Positions 45,404-56,500 of a stretch of 64,000 nucleotides of DNA are shown piece by piece; within the stretch, counting starts at the first letter, position 1, and every line of letters begins with the position of its first letter. Source of the DNA: a virus; IMG/VR virus record IMGVR_UViG_3300025913_000001, positions 1 to 64,000 of that record. One strand, given 5' to 3'. Below the pieces are notes generated by a model. The model had not been told where the DNA came from, made no database searches, and saw nothing but the letters and a program-made list of their open reading frames with translations. The translations under genes and the position numbers were made by a program.

Positions 45404-48400
45404 ATGGCACATAACGACAATATTCGGGGTTTTCTAAATACAGGTATGAATGGTGACGACGCACCTGAGTACGTATCTCCTGAGGACATCATCGAGGCGT
45501 TCAACACTATTTTTACAGGCTCTACAGAAGGCGAAGATGGGAATGCCACCAATATCCCATCAAATGACCTTGTACCCTTTACAGTACAAGCAGGGATAAA
45601 TAAGTGTATAGGTGCTGAAAAGTTTGAATCATTAAGAATAATTATTGGCTTTATATACAACTCATTCGGGTTTCACCAAATTATTGAATATGCTTACGAT
45701 ACTGACAGCATAAGCATTGTCTTTACGAATAAAACAGATAGCGGCGGTGTTTCGATACTTGACTTCGATCCATTATACTATGTGACCGATATTAAGATGG
45801 TTAACGACACCTTCTTAATATTCAGGGCAGATAATATACCACCTGCTTATATTAACTATACAAGGCTAAAAAGTGGCTTTTACGGGGTACTTACTGCCAA
45901 TGATTTTAGTTTAGCTAAACCACAGAACTTAATTCCCGCCACAAGCGTATATAGCGATGATGCAAGCAGGTCTGTTAACCTACTAAACCAAAAGCTGTTT
46001 CAATTTATTAGCCAATTTGAGTATATCGATTATGAGTTTTCGGCATGGTCTACGAGATCTAAAAGAACCGTACCTATAACTCAAAATACGCCATCAGTAG
46101 GAACAAATGTAACTTTAAACAATAATTTAATAGTCAGTATTGATATTGGTGATAACCGAGTTAATCAATTAAATATTGGTGCAAGATATAGTGACCTCGA
46201 TTTCTTCTTGATTAAGACAATTACAAGACAAGAAATAATCGGGCTAACCAATACGAGTGTTGATATTTCAAATCAGATATACGAAGCTTATAATCCAACA
46301 ACCAACATCTATTCATTCGTTTTTTACAATGACGGTCTGTATCCTAATATTGATATTTTAGAAACCGACCTTTATTATGATGACGTGCCTTTATTGGCAG
46401 GAGCAATGGAGTTGGCGAATGGCAACGTAGATACTTGGTGGGACTATACTAAAGGCTATCCACGTCCTCAAACAGTAGTTAATATTAGTGCAGTAGCTTA
46501 TAATCCAGGAATAGCTATTACAGCGCCAACATACGATTATTTAAGAAAGACATACGTTGATGGTGGTGGCGTAGGAAGTGGTGCAGGTAATCACAAAAGG
46601 ACGATGCAAGCCAACTTTTTAGGTTTGCCAAAGCAGGGTGATACTATTACGTTTTACTTTGTTTCTGCACAGGATAGTAGTCAAACTTTTTCAGTAACTC
46701 ACTTGGTGGTTTTTGCAGAGCAAGATGATTTGTTATTAACCATGACAAACTTTGCTGCGCAAATAGCAGGACAGTTTAATACATACGATACAAGTACTGG
46801 TGCGAATGCCTCATCTGACCTTCCTACAAGTCCACAGGTTGTCATACGTATGGTTGGTCCTCCGTATTATGAGTTACGTGGCGTTAACGTTAACCTATTT
46901 AATGCAGGTGCAGGACAATCAAAGTGTATACACGGATTAAAGAGTAATTCATCATATCAGGCAGCATTATCTTATTATGATGATAAAGGAAGGTTCTTTC
47001 CTTTGGATACCGATAACTCATTTGTGTTTAAAACGCAGTCTTACGCTCAGATATTAGGGCAAACACAGGCATTGCAATGGCAGATAACAACCGTATCCGC
47101 ACCTGCGGGAGCTGTTAGCTATCAGTGGATGTTATCTAAAAATACTACCCACCAAACAGATTTATTTATCAATGGGGCATTGATAGTATATAAAGGTACA
47201 TGGAATGCAACTACAAACTCGCCAACACTTGTTGCAGGAACTGGAAGCGTAGGGGATGCCTATTTAGTGAATGTTCCCGGTAGCCAAAATTTAGGTAATG
47301 GCACAACAAGTTATAATGCTGATGATTTTGTTGTCTATAACGGTTCAACATGGGATGTTTCACCCCAGTCTTTTGGTGACTTAACAGATACCTCAGACTA
47401 TTTAGTGTTTAACATTTCGCCATTAAAGGCATTTAACAAAAAAAACTCATCTTCAATATTAGCCTACGAGTATTCTGCAGGGGATAGGGTGACTTTCGCA
47501 TATTTCGCAGTAAGTGGCGGCGGTAATATTTATTTCAATACACCAGTAGTCGATGTAGAGATTGTTGACTTTAATGTAACCAATTACTTATTAAAAGTTA
47601 GAAAACCATCAGCGTTCGTTGTAGCATCACCTAACGTAACTTATAACGGGATAAACATTAACGGAACGGACGTTCTTTTAGAGTTATATAGCCCATTAAA
47701 AAGGACGGTAGTTACGGATGGTGTGACAACCAATAGCACGCAAACCTATTTTGAGATAGGAGAACGTTTTCCTATAGTTAATGGCAATCACAGTGTTTTA
47801 ACAGGGACAATTACGGACGGCGATAATTACTATAAAACAAGAGAGGTTGTATCTGCTGTTGACCCCAATAATTTGTTGGAATTAGTGGTTGAAGATTTTA
47901 ATTTCAGTGATTTTTATATCAGTAATTATACCTCTTACGGTAGAGTAAGAACTTATGACGATGTTTTGGAAACGACCACTAAGATAGCTTGTGGTTGTTA
48001 TTCAGGAGAATTCGTCGTAGGAAGCAAAATAAACAGCCTGACACGTTTTTTCCCTGCGAGGGTATATGGTGAAGCAGACGGACAAACATCTGCTAACTAC
48101 GGGGCTGTAAACAAGGTATTTCAGCGAAATAATGAAATAGTACTCATCCAACAATTAAAAGTTGGTTATATTCCTGTTTTTGAAAGCATCATTACAGATC
48201 AAGCCGAAAGACAAAACGTAGCTATATCAGACAAGATATTTGGTAATATACGGTATAACGATAGTGGAAATCATGGTTCTGGTGGTTGGAAGCGTTGTAT
48301 CGTTATTTATGGTAATAATGTATATGCTCTTGACCCTTTCCGTTCTGAGCCATTTAGAGCGGGTTTAGACGGTGTTCATACCATAAGCGGCAAGATGAGC

Positions 48401-49567
48401 AAGTTCTTTAAACAAACGCTACAGCAAGCATTTGCTAACGGTATAGAACCTGTTGCTTACTATGACCCATACAATAACTTTTACGTAATATCTATTCCGA
48501 CTGATAATGACACTGTAGTAACCTTTAGTTTTGATGCAGCCACATGGCAATATCAGGAAAGCTATGCACCGCCAATTCCATCAGGTATCACTTTAGTGGC
48601 ATCGCCTGCGCATGGAACAGTTAGTTATAATAGCACTACTGGATTTGCTTTATATACACCGAATACTGGCTATGTAGGTACAGATAACTTTACATTTTCG
48701 TTTGTAGTTAATACGATTACTATCACTAAAAGGGCGTGTATAAATGTATTAGCAGGGGGAACTACGATTTATCCTTTTGCATTTACACCGCAAGTTGGGG
48801 TAGCTTTAAGCACTACAATTATTTCTAATTCAATATTAGTTGGTGGCAACACAATACCTGTGCCAATCAGTATTACCGGGGGGCAGTATTCAATTAATGG
48901 AGGTGCCTTTACAAGTGCAACGGGTACTGTTAATCCCGGCGATACAGTAAGGGTAAATGTTTTAAGTTCGGGGTCAACCAATACAGGAACAAGTTCTACC
49001 TTAACGATTAGTACCATATCTGCAACATTTATGGTTACTACTTATTCGTTAATCGCTGGTATATTAATTGTGGATATCAATAACGATGCCACAGGTAATT
49101 TCTGTGGATATGTGAATACACCGGGAGCAACCATTCCTTATCAAGTACCTGTATATACTGGTCAAAACTTTATGCCGAGTGTTGCTACGCCACCTGCTGA
49201 CAATTGGTGCTTGGCATCAGACGTGGTGGGGACTTCAATTGAATGGCGATTTGAATTTAATATTACTAAGTTAGTGGCAACCTATCCGTCAGAGCCTACC
49301 TTTGTGTTTATAATCAGTGGCAGAAGTGTATCTCCGGGTTCATTAAATGGGTCTTACGTTGTTAAGAGTACCACAGGATCAAGTATGATAATGACAGGCT
49401 CACCGGGAACTTATTTACCATCAGCATCTGGGCCAAATATTGGTGTAACCACTTATTCAGGAAAGACAACGGTGGGTGGTGCTAATGGAACTTATGGCGT
49501 TGGTGTGGGGGCAGTCATAATGACTTTTACGTATAATGTGGCCTTAAATACTATAACTTTAACTTAA
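45404..49567 (+). CDS. Large tail-stub structural protein with Ig-like module
   Basis: 1387 residues. Begins MAHNDNIRGFLNTGMNGDDAPEYV and is rich in Asn, Thr, Tyr and Gly. Residues about 1060-1115 (HGTVSYNSTTGFALYTPNTGYVGTDNFTF) form a Big_9/cadherin-like Ig module, and the region after it is Gly/Thr/Ser-rich beta. Such proteins build the ring or muzzle of the short tail or bind the cell surface. The Ig module and the tail end are the parts most likely to be exchanged among phages. Confidence 0.6.
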   Translation: MAHNDNIRGFLNTGMNGDDAPEYVSPEDIIEAFNTIFTGSTEGEDGNATNIPSNDLVPFTVQAGINKCIGAEKFESLRIIIGFIYNSFGFHQIIEYAYDTDSISIVFTNKTDSGGVSILDFDPLYYVTDIKMVNDTFLIFRADNIPPAYINYTRLKSGFYGVLTANDFSLAKPQNLIPATSVYSDDASRSVNLLNQKLFQFISQFEYIDYEFSAWSTRSKRTVPITQNTPSVGTNVTLNNNLIVSIDIGDNRVNQLNIGARYSDLDFFLIKTITRQEIIGLTNTSVDISNQIYEAYNPTTNIYSFVFYNDGLYPNIDILETDLYYDDVPLLAGAMELANGNVDTWWDYTKGYPRPQTVVNISAVAYNPGIAITAPTYDYLRKTYVDGGGVGSGAGNHKRTMQANFLGLPKQGDTITFYFVSAQDSSQTFSVTHLVVFAEQDDLLLTMTNFAAQIAGQFNTYDTSTGANASSDLPTSPQVVIRMVGPPYYELRGVNVNLFNAGAGQSKCIHGLKSNSSYQAALSYYDDKGRFFPLDTDNSFVFKTQSYAQILGQTQALQWQITTVSAPAGAVSYQWMLSKNTTHQTDLFINGALIVYKGTWNATTNSPTLVAGTGSVGDAYLVNVPGSQNLGNGTTSYNADDFVVYNGSTWDVSPQSFGDLTDTSDYLVFNISPLKAFNKKNSSSILAYEYSAGDRVTFAYFAVSGGGNIYFNTPVVDVEIVDFNVTNYLLKVRKPSAFVVASPNVTYNGININGTDVLLELYSPLKRTVVTDGVTTNSTQTYFEIGERFPIVNGNHSVLTGTITDGDNYYKTREVVSAVDPNNLLELVVEDFNFSDFYISNYTSYGRVRTYDDVLETTTKIACGCYSGEFVVGSKINSLTRFFPARVYGEADGQTSANYGAVNKVFQRNNEIVLIQQLKVGYIPVFESIITDQAERQNVAISDKIFGNIRYNDSGNHGSGGWKRCIVIYGNNVYALDPFRSEPFRAGLDGVHTISGKMSKFFKQTLQQAFANGIEPVAYYDPYNNFYVISIPTDNDTVVTFSFDAATWQYQESYAPPIPSGITLVASPAHGTVSYNSTTGFALYTPNTGYVGTDNFTFSFVVNTITITKRACINVLAGGTTIYPFAFTPQVGVALSTTIISNSILVGGNTIPVPISITGGQYSINGGAFTSATGTVNPGDTVRVNVLSSGSTNTGTSSTLTISTISATFMVTTYSLIAGILIVDINNDATGNFCGYVNTPGATIPYQVPVYTGQNFMPSVATPPADNWCLASDVVGTSIEWRFEFNITKLVATYPSEPTFVFIISGRSVSPGSLNGSYVVKSTTGSSMIMTGSPGTYLPSASGPNIGVTTYSGKTTVGGANGTYGVGVGAVIMTFTYNVALNTITLT

Positions 49568-50496
49568 TGTTTATAACGATAGAAAATACACCGATTAGTA
49601 TTGATCTGACACAGCAAGCCTTGTCGACGGGATGGACTGTTACTGGCAGTAATGCCATACACGAATCTTGCAATACAGGTATCATGTACTTAATAGGCTA
49701 TCCTTTAATAACAGGTCAGACTTATGTATATAGCTATCAAGTAAATAGTATTAGCGGCGGCAATGTGCAAGCACGATTGGGCTCCGCTACTGGAACTGCT
49801 TATACGACGACAGGATTTAAGACGGAGACTATAGTAGCTGCTGGAACTAATCCGGTATTGTCATTTTATTCAAATGCAGATTGTAATATAGACCTGTTAA
49901 CGTTTCAACAACAGCCTGTAGTTAATACAGTAACCAAGCAACGTCAAACTATCGTATATAGTGAAAAAAGTAATAAGTGGGCTTGCTTCTTATCGTTTAC
50001 TATTGATATTGGAGTGGCCTTGTTCACCAATTTATTTTTGTTTAAAAACGGGAAAATGTATAAGCATGAACATGGAAGTGGAAGCCGTAATAACTTCTTT
50101 GGCGTACAGTACGACTCAATAATTAAATTTGTAGCCAATAAAGATTCTACGCTTATCAAAACGTTTAATTCTATTGCCATACAGTCTAATCAACTTTTAA
50201 TTACAACAACAGATGGTATTACTACTTCTTTGGGGAATGTATCTGACTTGGAAGCAGAAGATTTCTTGAAAATGGAATTAAATGATGGTATCAATACGAT
50301 AGATGTATATGACGAAGAAGGGATGTATGCGGCATCGTTTTTACGGGATAAAAATTCAGTAGGTGGGCTAATCAATGGTGCTGTGTTAAAGGGTAATTAT
50401 TTAATCGTAGAATTAGTAACTACAGATAGTGGTAATCAATTAAGTTTGTATAGTGTTTCAGTAAATTCGAGTTTGTCTCATATAGGAGTACGGTAA
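49567..50496 (+). CDS. Tail structural protein (309 aa)
   Basis: A beta-rich start (LSTGWTVTGSNAIHESCNTGIMYLIGYPLITGQTYVYSYQVNS) like a carbohydrate-binding or jelly-roll module, then KWACFLSFTIDIGVALFTNLFLFKNGKMYKHEHG, seen in tail-hub-type proteins. Its ATG overlaps the previous stop. Host-cell contact is plausible. Confidence 0.5.
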   Translation: MFITIENTPISIDLTQQALSTGWTVTGSNAIHESCNTGIMYLIGYPLITGQTYVYSYQVNSISGGNVQARLGSATGTAYTTTGFKTETIVAAGTNPVLSFYSNADCNIDLLTFQQQPVVNTVTKQRQTIVYSEKSNKWACFLSFTIDIGVALFTNLFLFKNGKMYKHEHGSGSRNNFFGVQYDSIIKFVANKDSTLIKTFNSIAIQSNQLLITTTDGITTSLGNVSDLEAEDFLKMELNDGINTIDVYDEEGMYAASFLRDKNSVGGLINGAVLKGNYLIVELVTTDSGNQLSLYSVSVNSSLSHIGVR

Positions 50497-50498
50497 TC

Positions 50499-50984
50499 AT
50501 GGCAGAATTAGTTCCACAACAACAACCAACAATACCCCCATTAACGCCACAACAAAAGGCACAATTTAATTCCTTTATAGATTTTATAGAGAAAGAGGGG
50601 TATAAAGGCGCACCTATTTTAGATGATAAAAATCAAAAGATAGGTCAATATTTATTTCAAAAATATCAATCACTTAATCCCAACCTGTCTATCAGCTATA
50701 AAGATATCCCTCGTGTGCAACAAGAGTTACAAGACTATCGCACCAATTTAGTTAATCAATGGAAAAACAATCCAAAATTAATTCCTGATGCCAAGTCAGA
50801 AGATGAAATCATGCAGGGGCTTTCTCCTGTTGATGGATGGTTAGGCAGTAAAACAACCTCTCACAAATTTCCAATAGCGACAGGTACGGTAATTGCTCCT
50901 AATGGACAACAAACAGTTCAAAACTACGGAACTGATATTGCAGCGTTTGACAAGAAGTTTTTAGGAAGGGGAACTAATAAATAA
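50499..50984 (+). CDS. Virion-region hypothetical protein (161 aa)
   Basis: Gln/Pro-rich start (VPQQQPTIPPLTPQQKAQF), then helical (FIDFIEKEGYKGAPILDDKNQK, YKDIPRVQQELQDYRTNLVNQW) and a beta end. One base overlap with the GNAT gene. Perhaps an ejection-apparatus accessory. Confidence 0.5.
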   Translation: MAELVPQQQPTIPPLTPQQKAQFNSFIDFIEKEGYKGAPILDDKNQKIGQYLFQKYQSLNPNLSISYKDIPRVQQELQDYRTNLVNQWKNNPKLIPDAKSEDEIMQGLSPVDGWLGSKTTSHKFPIATGTVIAPNGQQTVQNYGTDIAAFDKKFLGRGTNK

Positions 50985-51412
50985 TGCTTACCGAGATATC
51001 CAGCGATAAATTATTGCCATTTATAGATATTGCCTTTAGCGGCGATGAAGATTTGTTTACGCAGTGGCATATCAATAGTGGTACTCAGCAAGAGTGTATA
51101 TTACATACCTATCATACCATATTAGACACTGAAAAATTAATGCCAATAACCTGCTATCACATGGGTGAAATTGGGTATACTGTTATAATTCCGGATAAAC
51201 ATTTACTCTATAGTTTTGGTATTAACAAAGAACATCGCAATAAAGAAACGTTGAAAAACTGGTTTGATAATATTGTGAATATTTTAGGTACTTTTGATTG
51301 CATTCTTTGGAGTAAGAATAAGAGGGCAATTAATCACCTCCTTAAACAAGGAATGACCATTAAGAACAAAATAGAGGTTTACACCATTTTAACATATACG
51401 TCATGCCAATAG
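50984..51412 (+). CDS. GNAT-fold acetyltransferase-like protein
   Basis: 142 residues: YTVIIPDKHLLYSFGINKEHRNKETLKNWFDNIVNILG (the V/I-x-P/N-x-x-x-R acetyl-CoA loop is only partly kept: INKEHRNK) and CILWSKNKRAINHLLKQGM, matching GNAT motif B's N-x-x-A-I-x-x-x-x-K-x-G. A GNAT-like gene among ejection genes is a recurrent feature of such phages. Enzyme activity is doubtful because the Q/R-x-x-G-x-G/A loop is missing. Confidence 0.5.
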   Translation: MLTEISSDKLLPFIDIAFSGDEDLFTQWHINSGTQQECILHTYHTILDTEKLMPITCYHMGEIGYTVIIPDKHLLYSFGINKEHRNKETLKNWFDNIVNILGTFDCILWSKNKRAINHLLKQGMTIKNKIEVYTILTYTSCQ

Positions 51413-52071
51413 GAGGTTTAGCAATAGCTGGAATAGGTGCTTTGGGGAAAGGGATATTCGGTGCAATCCAAAACCATCAGGCAAGTGAGATTGAAAAAAA
51501 CAATCACAGACCTACGATGGGCGTTCAGCAAGAGTTAAATGATAACGTTGCTACAGCCGACCAAATGGCTCGTATAGGCTTACCACAGCAGCAATATGAG
51601 AATCAATTAAACGATATCCAACGCAATCAGGCAGGAGGGTTATATGCTTTGGGACATAGTGCCAATCCGGGAGCAAATATCGCTTCTGTAGTGCGTGCGG
51701 GTAATGATGCTACCAATAACCTAAATGCAGAAGATGCTGCCGCAAGAAATAGGAATACATTAGCACTCATTCAACAACGTGGGATATTGGCTAATGCTAA
51801 ACAAAATGCTTGGAACTATAACTATGCTGATAAGTATTCAGAGAATTTAGCCAAATCTCAGGCATTACGAGGTGCGGGTACGCAAAATATAGCAGGAGCT
51901 TTAAATGATATAGGAGGCGCTGGTATGAGTATGCTTGGGTATGGCTCTGGAATGCCACCTGTTGGACAAATTAATGATGGTAATCAAGGAGCCGCACATA
52001 TTAGTAATGTTTTACCCGGGGCACAAACTATGCAACGTATGCCGTTGTATTCTAACTGGCAACAATTTTAA
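51403..52071 (+). CDS. Internal virion (ejection) protein, gp14-like
   Basis: 222 residues. The start MPIGGLAIAGIGALGKGIFGAI is a Gly/Ala hydrophobic segment as in T7 gp14-like proteins that span the outer membrane on ejection, followed by Ala/Gln/Asn-rich helices. First of three consecutive ejection-type genes; assignment by composition and order. Confidence 0.55.
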   Translation: MPIGGLAIAGIGALGKGIFGAIQNHQASEIEKNNHRPTMGVQQELNDNVATADQMARIGLPQQQYENQLNDIQRNQAGGLYALGHSANPGANIASVVRAGNDATNNLNAEDAAARNRNTLALIQQRGILANAKQNAWNYNYADKYSENLAKSQALRGAGTQNIAGALNDIGGAGMSMLGYGSGMPPVGQINDGNQGAAHISNVLPGAQTMQRMPLYSNWQQF

Positions 52072-52073
52072 TT

Positions 52074-53525
52074 ATGGCTACCAACAACGCAATTCTTTAC
52101 GGAATAGGGCAAGGCTCAGCCCAAATCATTAATAACGGTGAAATAAATAATGGTTTTGCACAACTATTGGCTAAACAGCAAGCACAGCGCCAACAAGAGG
52201 TTAAGGCATTGGCCGACCAACAAGCACAATTAAAGCCAGAAGGATTACGTAATGATGCCGACCGTAAGGATTTTTTTAATCAAGTAGACGATTGGAGAAA
52301 TAAAGCAGTATCGGCACAAAACGAGCGTGACCCGTATAAAAAGGCTTTGCTTAAATCACAAGCTGATAACGCTTATCTGCAAGCGCAAGATTTGGTGTCT
52401 AAGTCTAAACAACGTGCGCAAATAGAAAATCAGCTATCAAATCATTTACTGGATGATACTTTTCGTCACCAATATAAAGACGATGCGGTTAATACCTTTT
52501 TAAATGGTAAGCAACTATCGGTAAACGATCCCAATTTACCTAATCCAGATATGATGGCAAGACAAGTAGATCATCGTAAAATCATGGACTTATTGGATAA
52601 AGCCGACCAAGCAGCTTTAAAGCAAACACAATATAGCACGCCAATTATTACTAATCAAAAGGTAGGTAATCGGGTGATGCCATTTATTCAGCAAAATAGA
52701 ACGTTAGATCCTGCTGACCGGGCACAGATGTATAGCCAGATGTACGATACGCAACCTGATATTAAGAAGTTTTTTAATGATGTGTATCCGCAAGCATTTC
52801 AAGCAGGGTTATCACCAAAGGCACAAAGGGATGCGGCTATTCAACAGTATATCAAAGACAGTGGGGACGTATCTGAATTTCATGCACCAGTTCCTAAACC
52901 TGAGCCTGTAGATAATTTCTATTCTCACTATGCTTATGAATTGGCTCATCCAAGAGCGGGAGCAGCTAATTCGCAATTAACCCCTGCACAAATGATTATT
53001 GCAGGTAATCCTACTAATGGACAACCCGGGATGTTACAAGGCGACCAAACGGCTATGAATAGGTTTATCAGTCTACACCCTAAAGGACAATATGGCGGTA
53101 AAGAACCAGAAGCTACGGTAGACCCGTTAACCAATGAGCATGTATTTAAGTTTCCTGCACAAGTAGTACCTGATGAGAAAGCTATTAAAGACAACCAAAA
53201 GTTACGTGCTTCATATAATAATAATCCCGAAAAACAAGGTGGCATATTAGGTTTTGGCGGTACGCCAATACCAATTGAAAAAAGCAAAAAGGCAGCATTA
53301 TTACAACCAGAGGTTAAGGTTAAAAGGCCGGCACAGGAGTATCGGTTAAATCCCGCTGATGGGCAGACATATATATCTCAAGCGGCACAAATGGCGGCAG
53401 ACCAAAATATCAAGTTGCCACAGTTAAACCAAATATTGGGGCAAAAGAGCGGCCACGGGATGATTAACCCTACCACAACCAAAATACCACCAACCAAGAA
53501 AGACCCTTTAGGATTAGGAATATAA
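52074..53525 (+). CDS. Internal virion (ejection) protein B
   Basis: 483 residues, Gln/Ala/Lys/Asp-rich and largely helical (GFAQLLAKQQAQRQQEVKALADQQAQL; DWRNKAVSAQNERDPYKKALLKSQAD). Similar to T7 gp15-type proteins in size order and composition. Two bases after the gp14-like gene. Confidence 0.55.
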   Translation: MATNNAILYGIGQGSAQIINNGEINNGFAQLLAKQQAQRQQEVKALADQQAQLKPEGLRNDADRKDFFNQVDDWRNKAVSAQNERDPYKKALLKSQADNAYLQAQDLVSKSKQRAQIENQLSNHLLDDTFRHQYKDDAVNTFLNGKQLSVNDPNLPNPDMMARQVDHRKIMDLLDKADQAALKQTQYSTPIITNQKVGNRVMPFIQQNRTLDPADRAQMYSQMYDTQPDIKKFFNDVYPQAFQAGLSPKAQRDAAIQQYIKDSGDVSEFHAPVPKPEPVDNFYSHYAYELAHPRAGAANSQLTPAQMIIAGNPTNGQPGMLQGDQTAMNRFISLHPKGQYGGKEPEATVDPLTNEHVFKFPAQVVPDEKAIKDNQKLRASYNNNPEKQGGILGFGGTPIPIEKSKKAALLQPEVKVKRPAQEYRLNPADGQTYISQAAQMAADQNIKLPQLNQILGQKSGHGMINPTTTKIPPTKKDPLGLGI

Positions 53526-53531
53526 CACAGC

Positions 53532-56500
53532 ATGGCAGACGAAAATCAAATACAAGAACCGCCAAAGTTATCTGTAGATGATTTTGCAGCAAAGATAAAG
53601 GCGAAATATCCCGACTATAAAAACGTGGATAATAGCGAACTTGTCAAAAAGATTGTCGCTAAATATCCGGAGTATGGAAGTCATGTTGATTTAAACCCTC
53701 CAAAAGCGGCTACACCTATTTTTCAGCAAGCATCTAATAATTTTCTTAATCCATCAATTATAAAGCCACAGACAGGATATTTAACACCTATAATAGACTC
53801 GAATGCCAGACAGCAAGAGGCTGAACGGCAATATATGGTGGAAGGACAACAGGCAAATGATAAATTATCTCGCCAAATCAAACAAGGGCAAGAATTTCAA
53901 AAGTTAGTTGAGAAAGCCGACCCTGAAACAGTCAAGAATTGGGACAAGGTAAATCAGTTAATGGCAAATCATGTACCCGACCAATTACGTGAATATACCC
54001 CTGAAGAACAAAAGCATTATGAGTTTATGCAAACACCTGTTGGTAAAACATTGGGGGCTGTTGCTTATTTAGGTTCTAAAGCTACTAAAGGGTCATTACA
54101 AATAATTAAAGGTGCTGCTCACTTAGCTAATATGGGCTTGAATGCTACTAACCCGTATGCTCAAATGAGTAATGAAGAGGCTATTAATAAGATAGGCGAT
54201 AAAGCCGATAAATTGGCTAATTATGGATTAACACAAGGTGATATAGGCAGAATGGAAGAATCAAAGCCATTATCTGCTTTGGGAATGGCTGCTGAGTTTG
54301 CACCTGCTGTAGCTACCGGAGAAGCCGCTAACGCTCCTAAAGCATTGATGTACTTACAGGGCGTTGGTCAAGGTAAAGACGCTGCTGAGAACATTGAAAA
54401 GAATGGAGGTAATTTAAACCCTGTTGCCAAAGAGGCATTGATACAGGGTAGCGGTTTGGTTAATTTGTTGTTGACTGACGTGTTTAAAGGCTCAAAGGTA
54501 TCTTCTGCTTTACAAGACAAAGTAGTTACGGGTATTGCCGCTGATGCGATTAAAGAGAGTGCAGGTAAAGATTTGTCGGCACAGTCGTTTAAAGACCTAT
54601 TACAAAACAAGGCACAAACATTTGCTCAAAAGTTAGAACGTGCGCCATTAGAGGCTTTGGGTCACTATAACGAAACAGCCAAAACATTCCTTAAACTAAA
54701 TGCAGGTAATTTTGCCGTACATAAATCCGTGGACGCTTTAAATGAAAAGCCTGTATTTAATGAAACGTTAGGTAATCTGGCTGAAAATTCAGTTAATTCC
54801 ATAACTAAAGACGCGCCGATATTTGCTGCGTTGCCGGCCGCTAAAGAATTAACGAAGTTACTGCCTAATACGGCCTATCATAATGATGTGGTTGATGCGA
54901 TTGTAAAAGACCCATCACAAAAGCATACTGACGACATTAAGGCTCAGATTATGAACCATGCGTCTGAACAAGGATGGAACGATAATGAATTGCACAGTAC
55001 TTTAGACCATGTGAATAAAATAGCCGAAGCGGCAAAGGCAATTCCTAAAGATATCCCAAACGAAAATAAGCGCACTGACGCTATCGGATTGGTTATTGAC
55101 CGTAATACACTACAAGACAAACTTAATGGGATTCAAGAGGCTAAAAAGAGCCTTGACCCTGCTATTCAGGAGATACATACTGCACAAGAACAATATCTAA
55201 CCGATAAAATTGAGCAAGCCAATGATAAGTTACGAGATATTGTAAGTGGTACTAAAACTACGTATTCAAAAGAGCGTGATGATAAAGGACAGGAAACAGG
55301 CAAATTCTTAAAGAGTACTGATGGCAAGCAAGAAGAGATAACCCCTGAAAGATATAACTTGGAGCGTACCGAACGGGATGCTAAGGTAAAAGACAATGTG
55401 CAGGAAAATCCTGTTGCAGAACCAACAACTATAAAAGAATCAGACAATGGCAAAATCGATGAAATGGGAGGGAAGCCCAATGGACAAGAAGCAGGACAAA
55501 GCGGGGATGGCAAAAATGAAATCGGCATCCCACAAGAAAGCACCAAAGAAAATGGGCAAGAAAAAGTAGTTAAATCGGGTGCGGGTGAGACTGTACCCGA
55601 TAAATTGAAAGATGTACAAGTTGGAAACAGAGTTCCTATATCAAGAGGCGATGAAAGCGGAATAGTTGAACGAATGGGAGTCGATGGTGATAAAACAGTG
55701 TTATCGGTAAAAGGAGATGATGGTAAATTAAATGAAGTTATTATACCTAAACACGCCGTTGAACATTACGAACAATCTTTAAATGAATTAAAAAATGCCA
55801 TTCAAAAGCAAAGCACAGGAGAAATGGTCCTTCGCCAACAAGAAACCGTGGGCGAAGGAGTGGGCGGACAAGACGAACCAAAAGTCGCTCCCGCAGAAAT
55901 TGAAAAAGAGCAACCAAAAGAAAAAGAAATAAAAGCCGGAGACACGCTCAGAAAACTAGCTGACAGAATAGACGCAGGTAAAATAAATAAGTTAGGTGGT
56001 TTTAAGGCTTCTACAGGCTTTGATGCTTTGTGGGATACCTCTTTACAGGTCGTGTCTACATCGTTGCGTGGCGGAGCTAAATTAGCCGATGCAATTGAAG
56101 AAGGATTGAAACATATCCGACAAAGCGATTGGTATAAAAATCTAACTGATAAAAAAGACTTTGAGGCTAAATATGCTGAACACCTGAATAACGAGTTGTC
56201 AGATACTAAAGAAGATGTTGCTACCGAACAACCTAAAAAGTTTGTTACCAGCGCTAAAAATGCCGACACCGATAAACTAAGGGAGAAATTAGGTTTGTCG
56301 CCATTAATGAAAGCCGCTGCAAGGGCTAATCCCGAAGTATGGGACGAGGTATTGGCACGTTTAGATACCAACCCACAAGCGGCAGATGACCTGATTAAAC
56401 GCTTAGAGGTCGAAATGCGACCCGTAACAGACGTAGAGCAAGGTTTGTTGGTACATAAGCAAATAGAACTTGAAACTACCGTTCAGGAGGCCTCACAGCG

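Noticed and set aside
55802-56371. Leftward 189-codon frame inside the giant ejection protein gene
   Set aside because: Ser/Ala/Leu-rich antisense shadow; the forward frame is continuous for 1787 codons.
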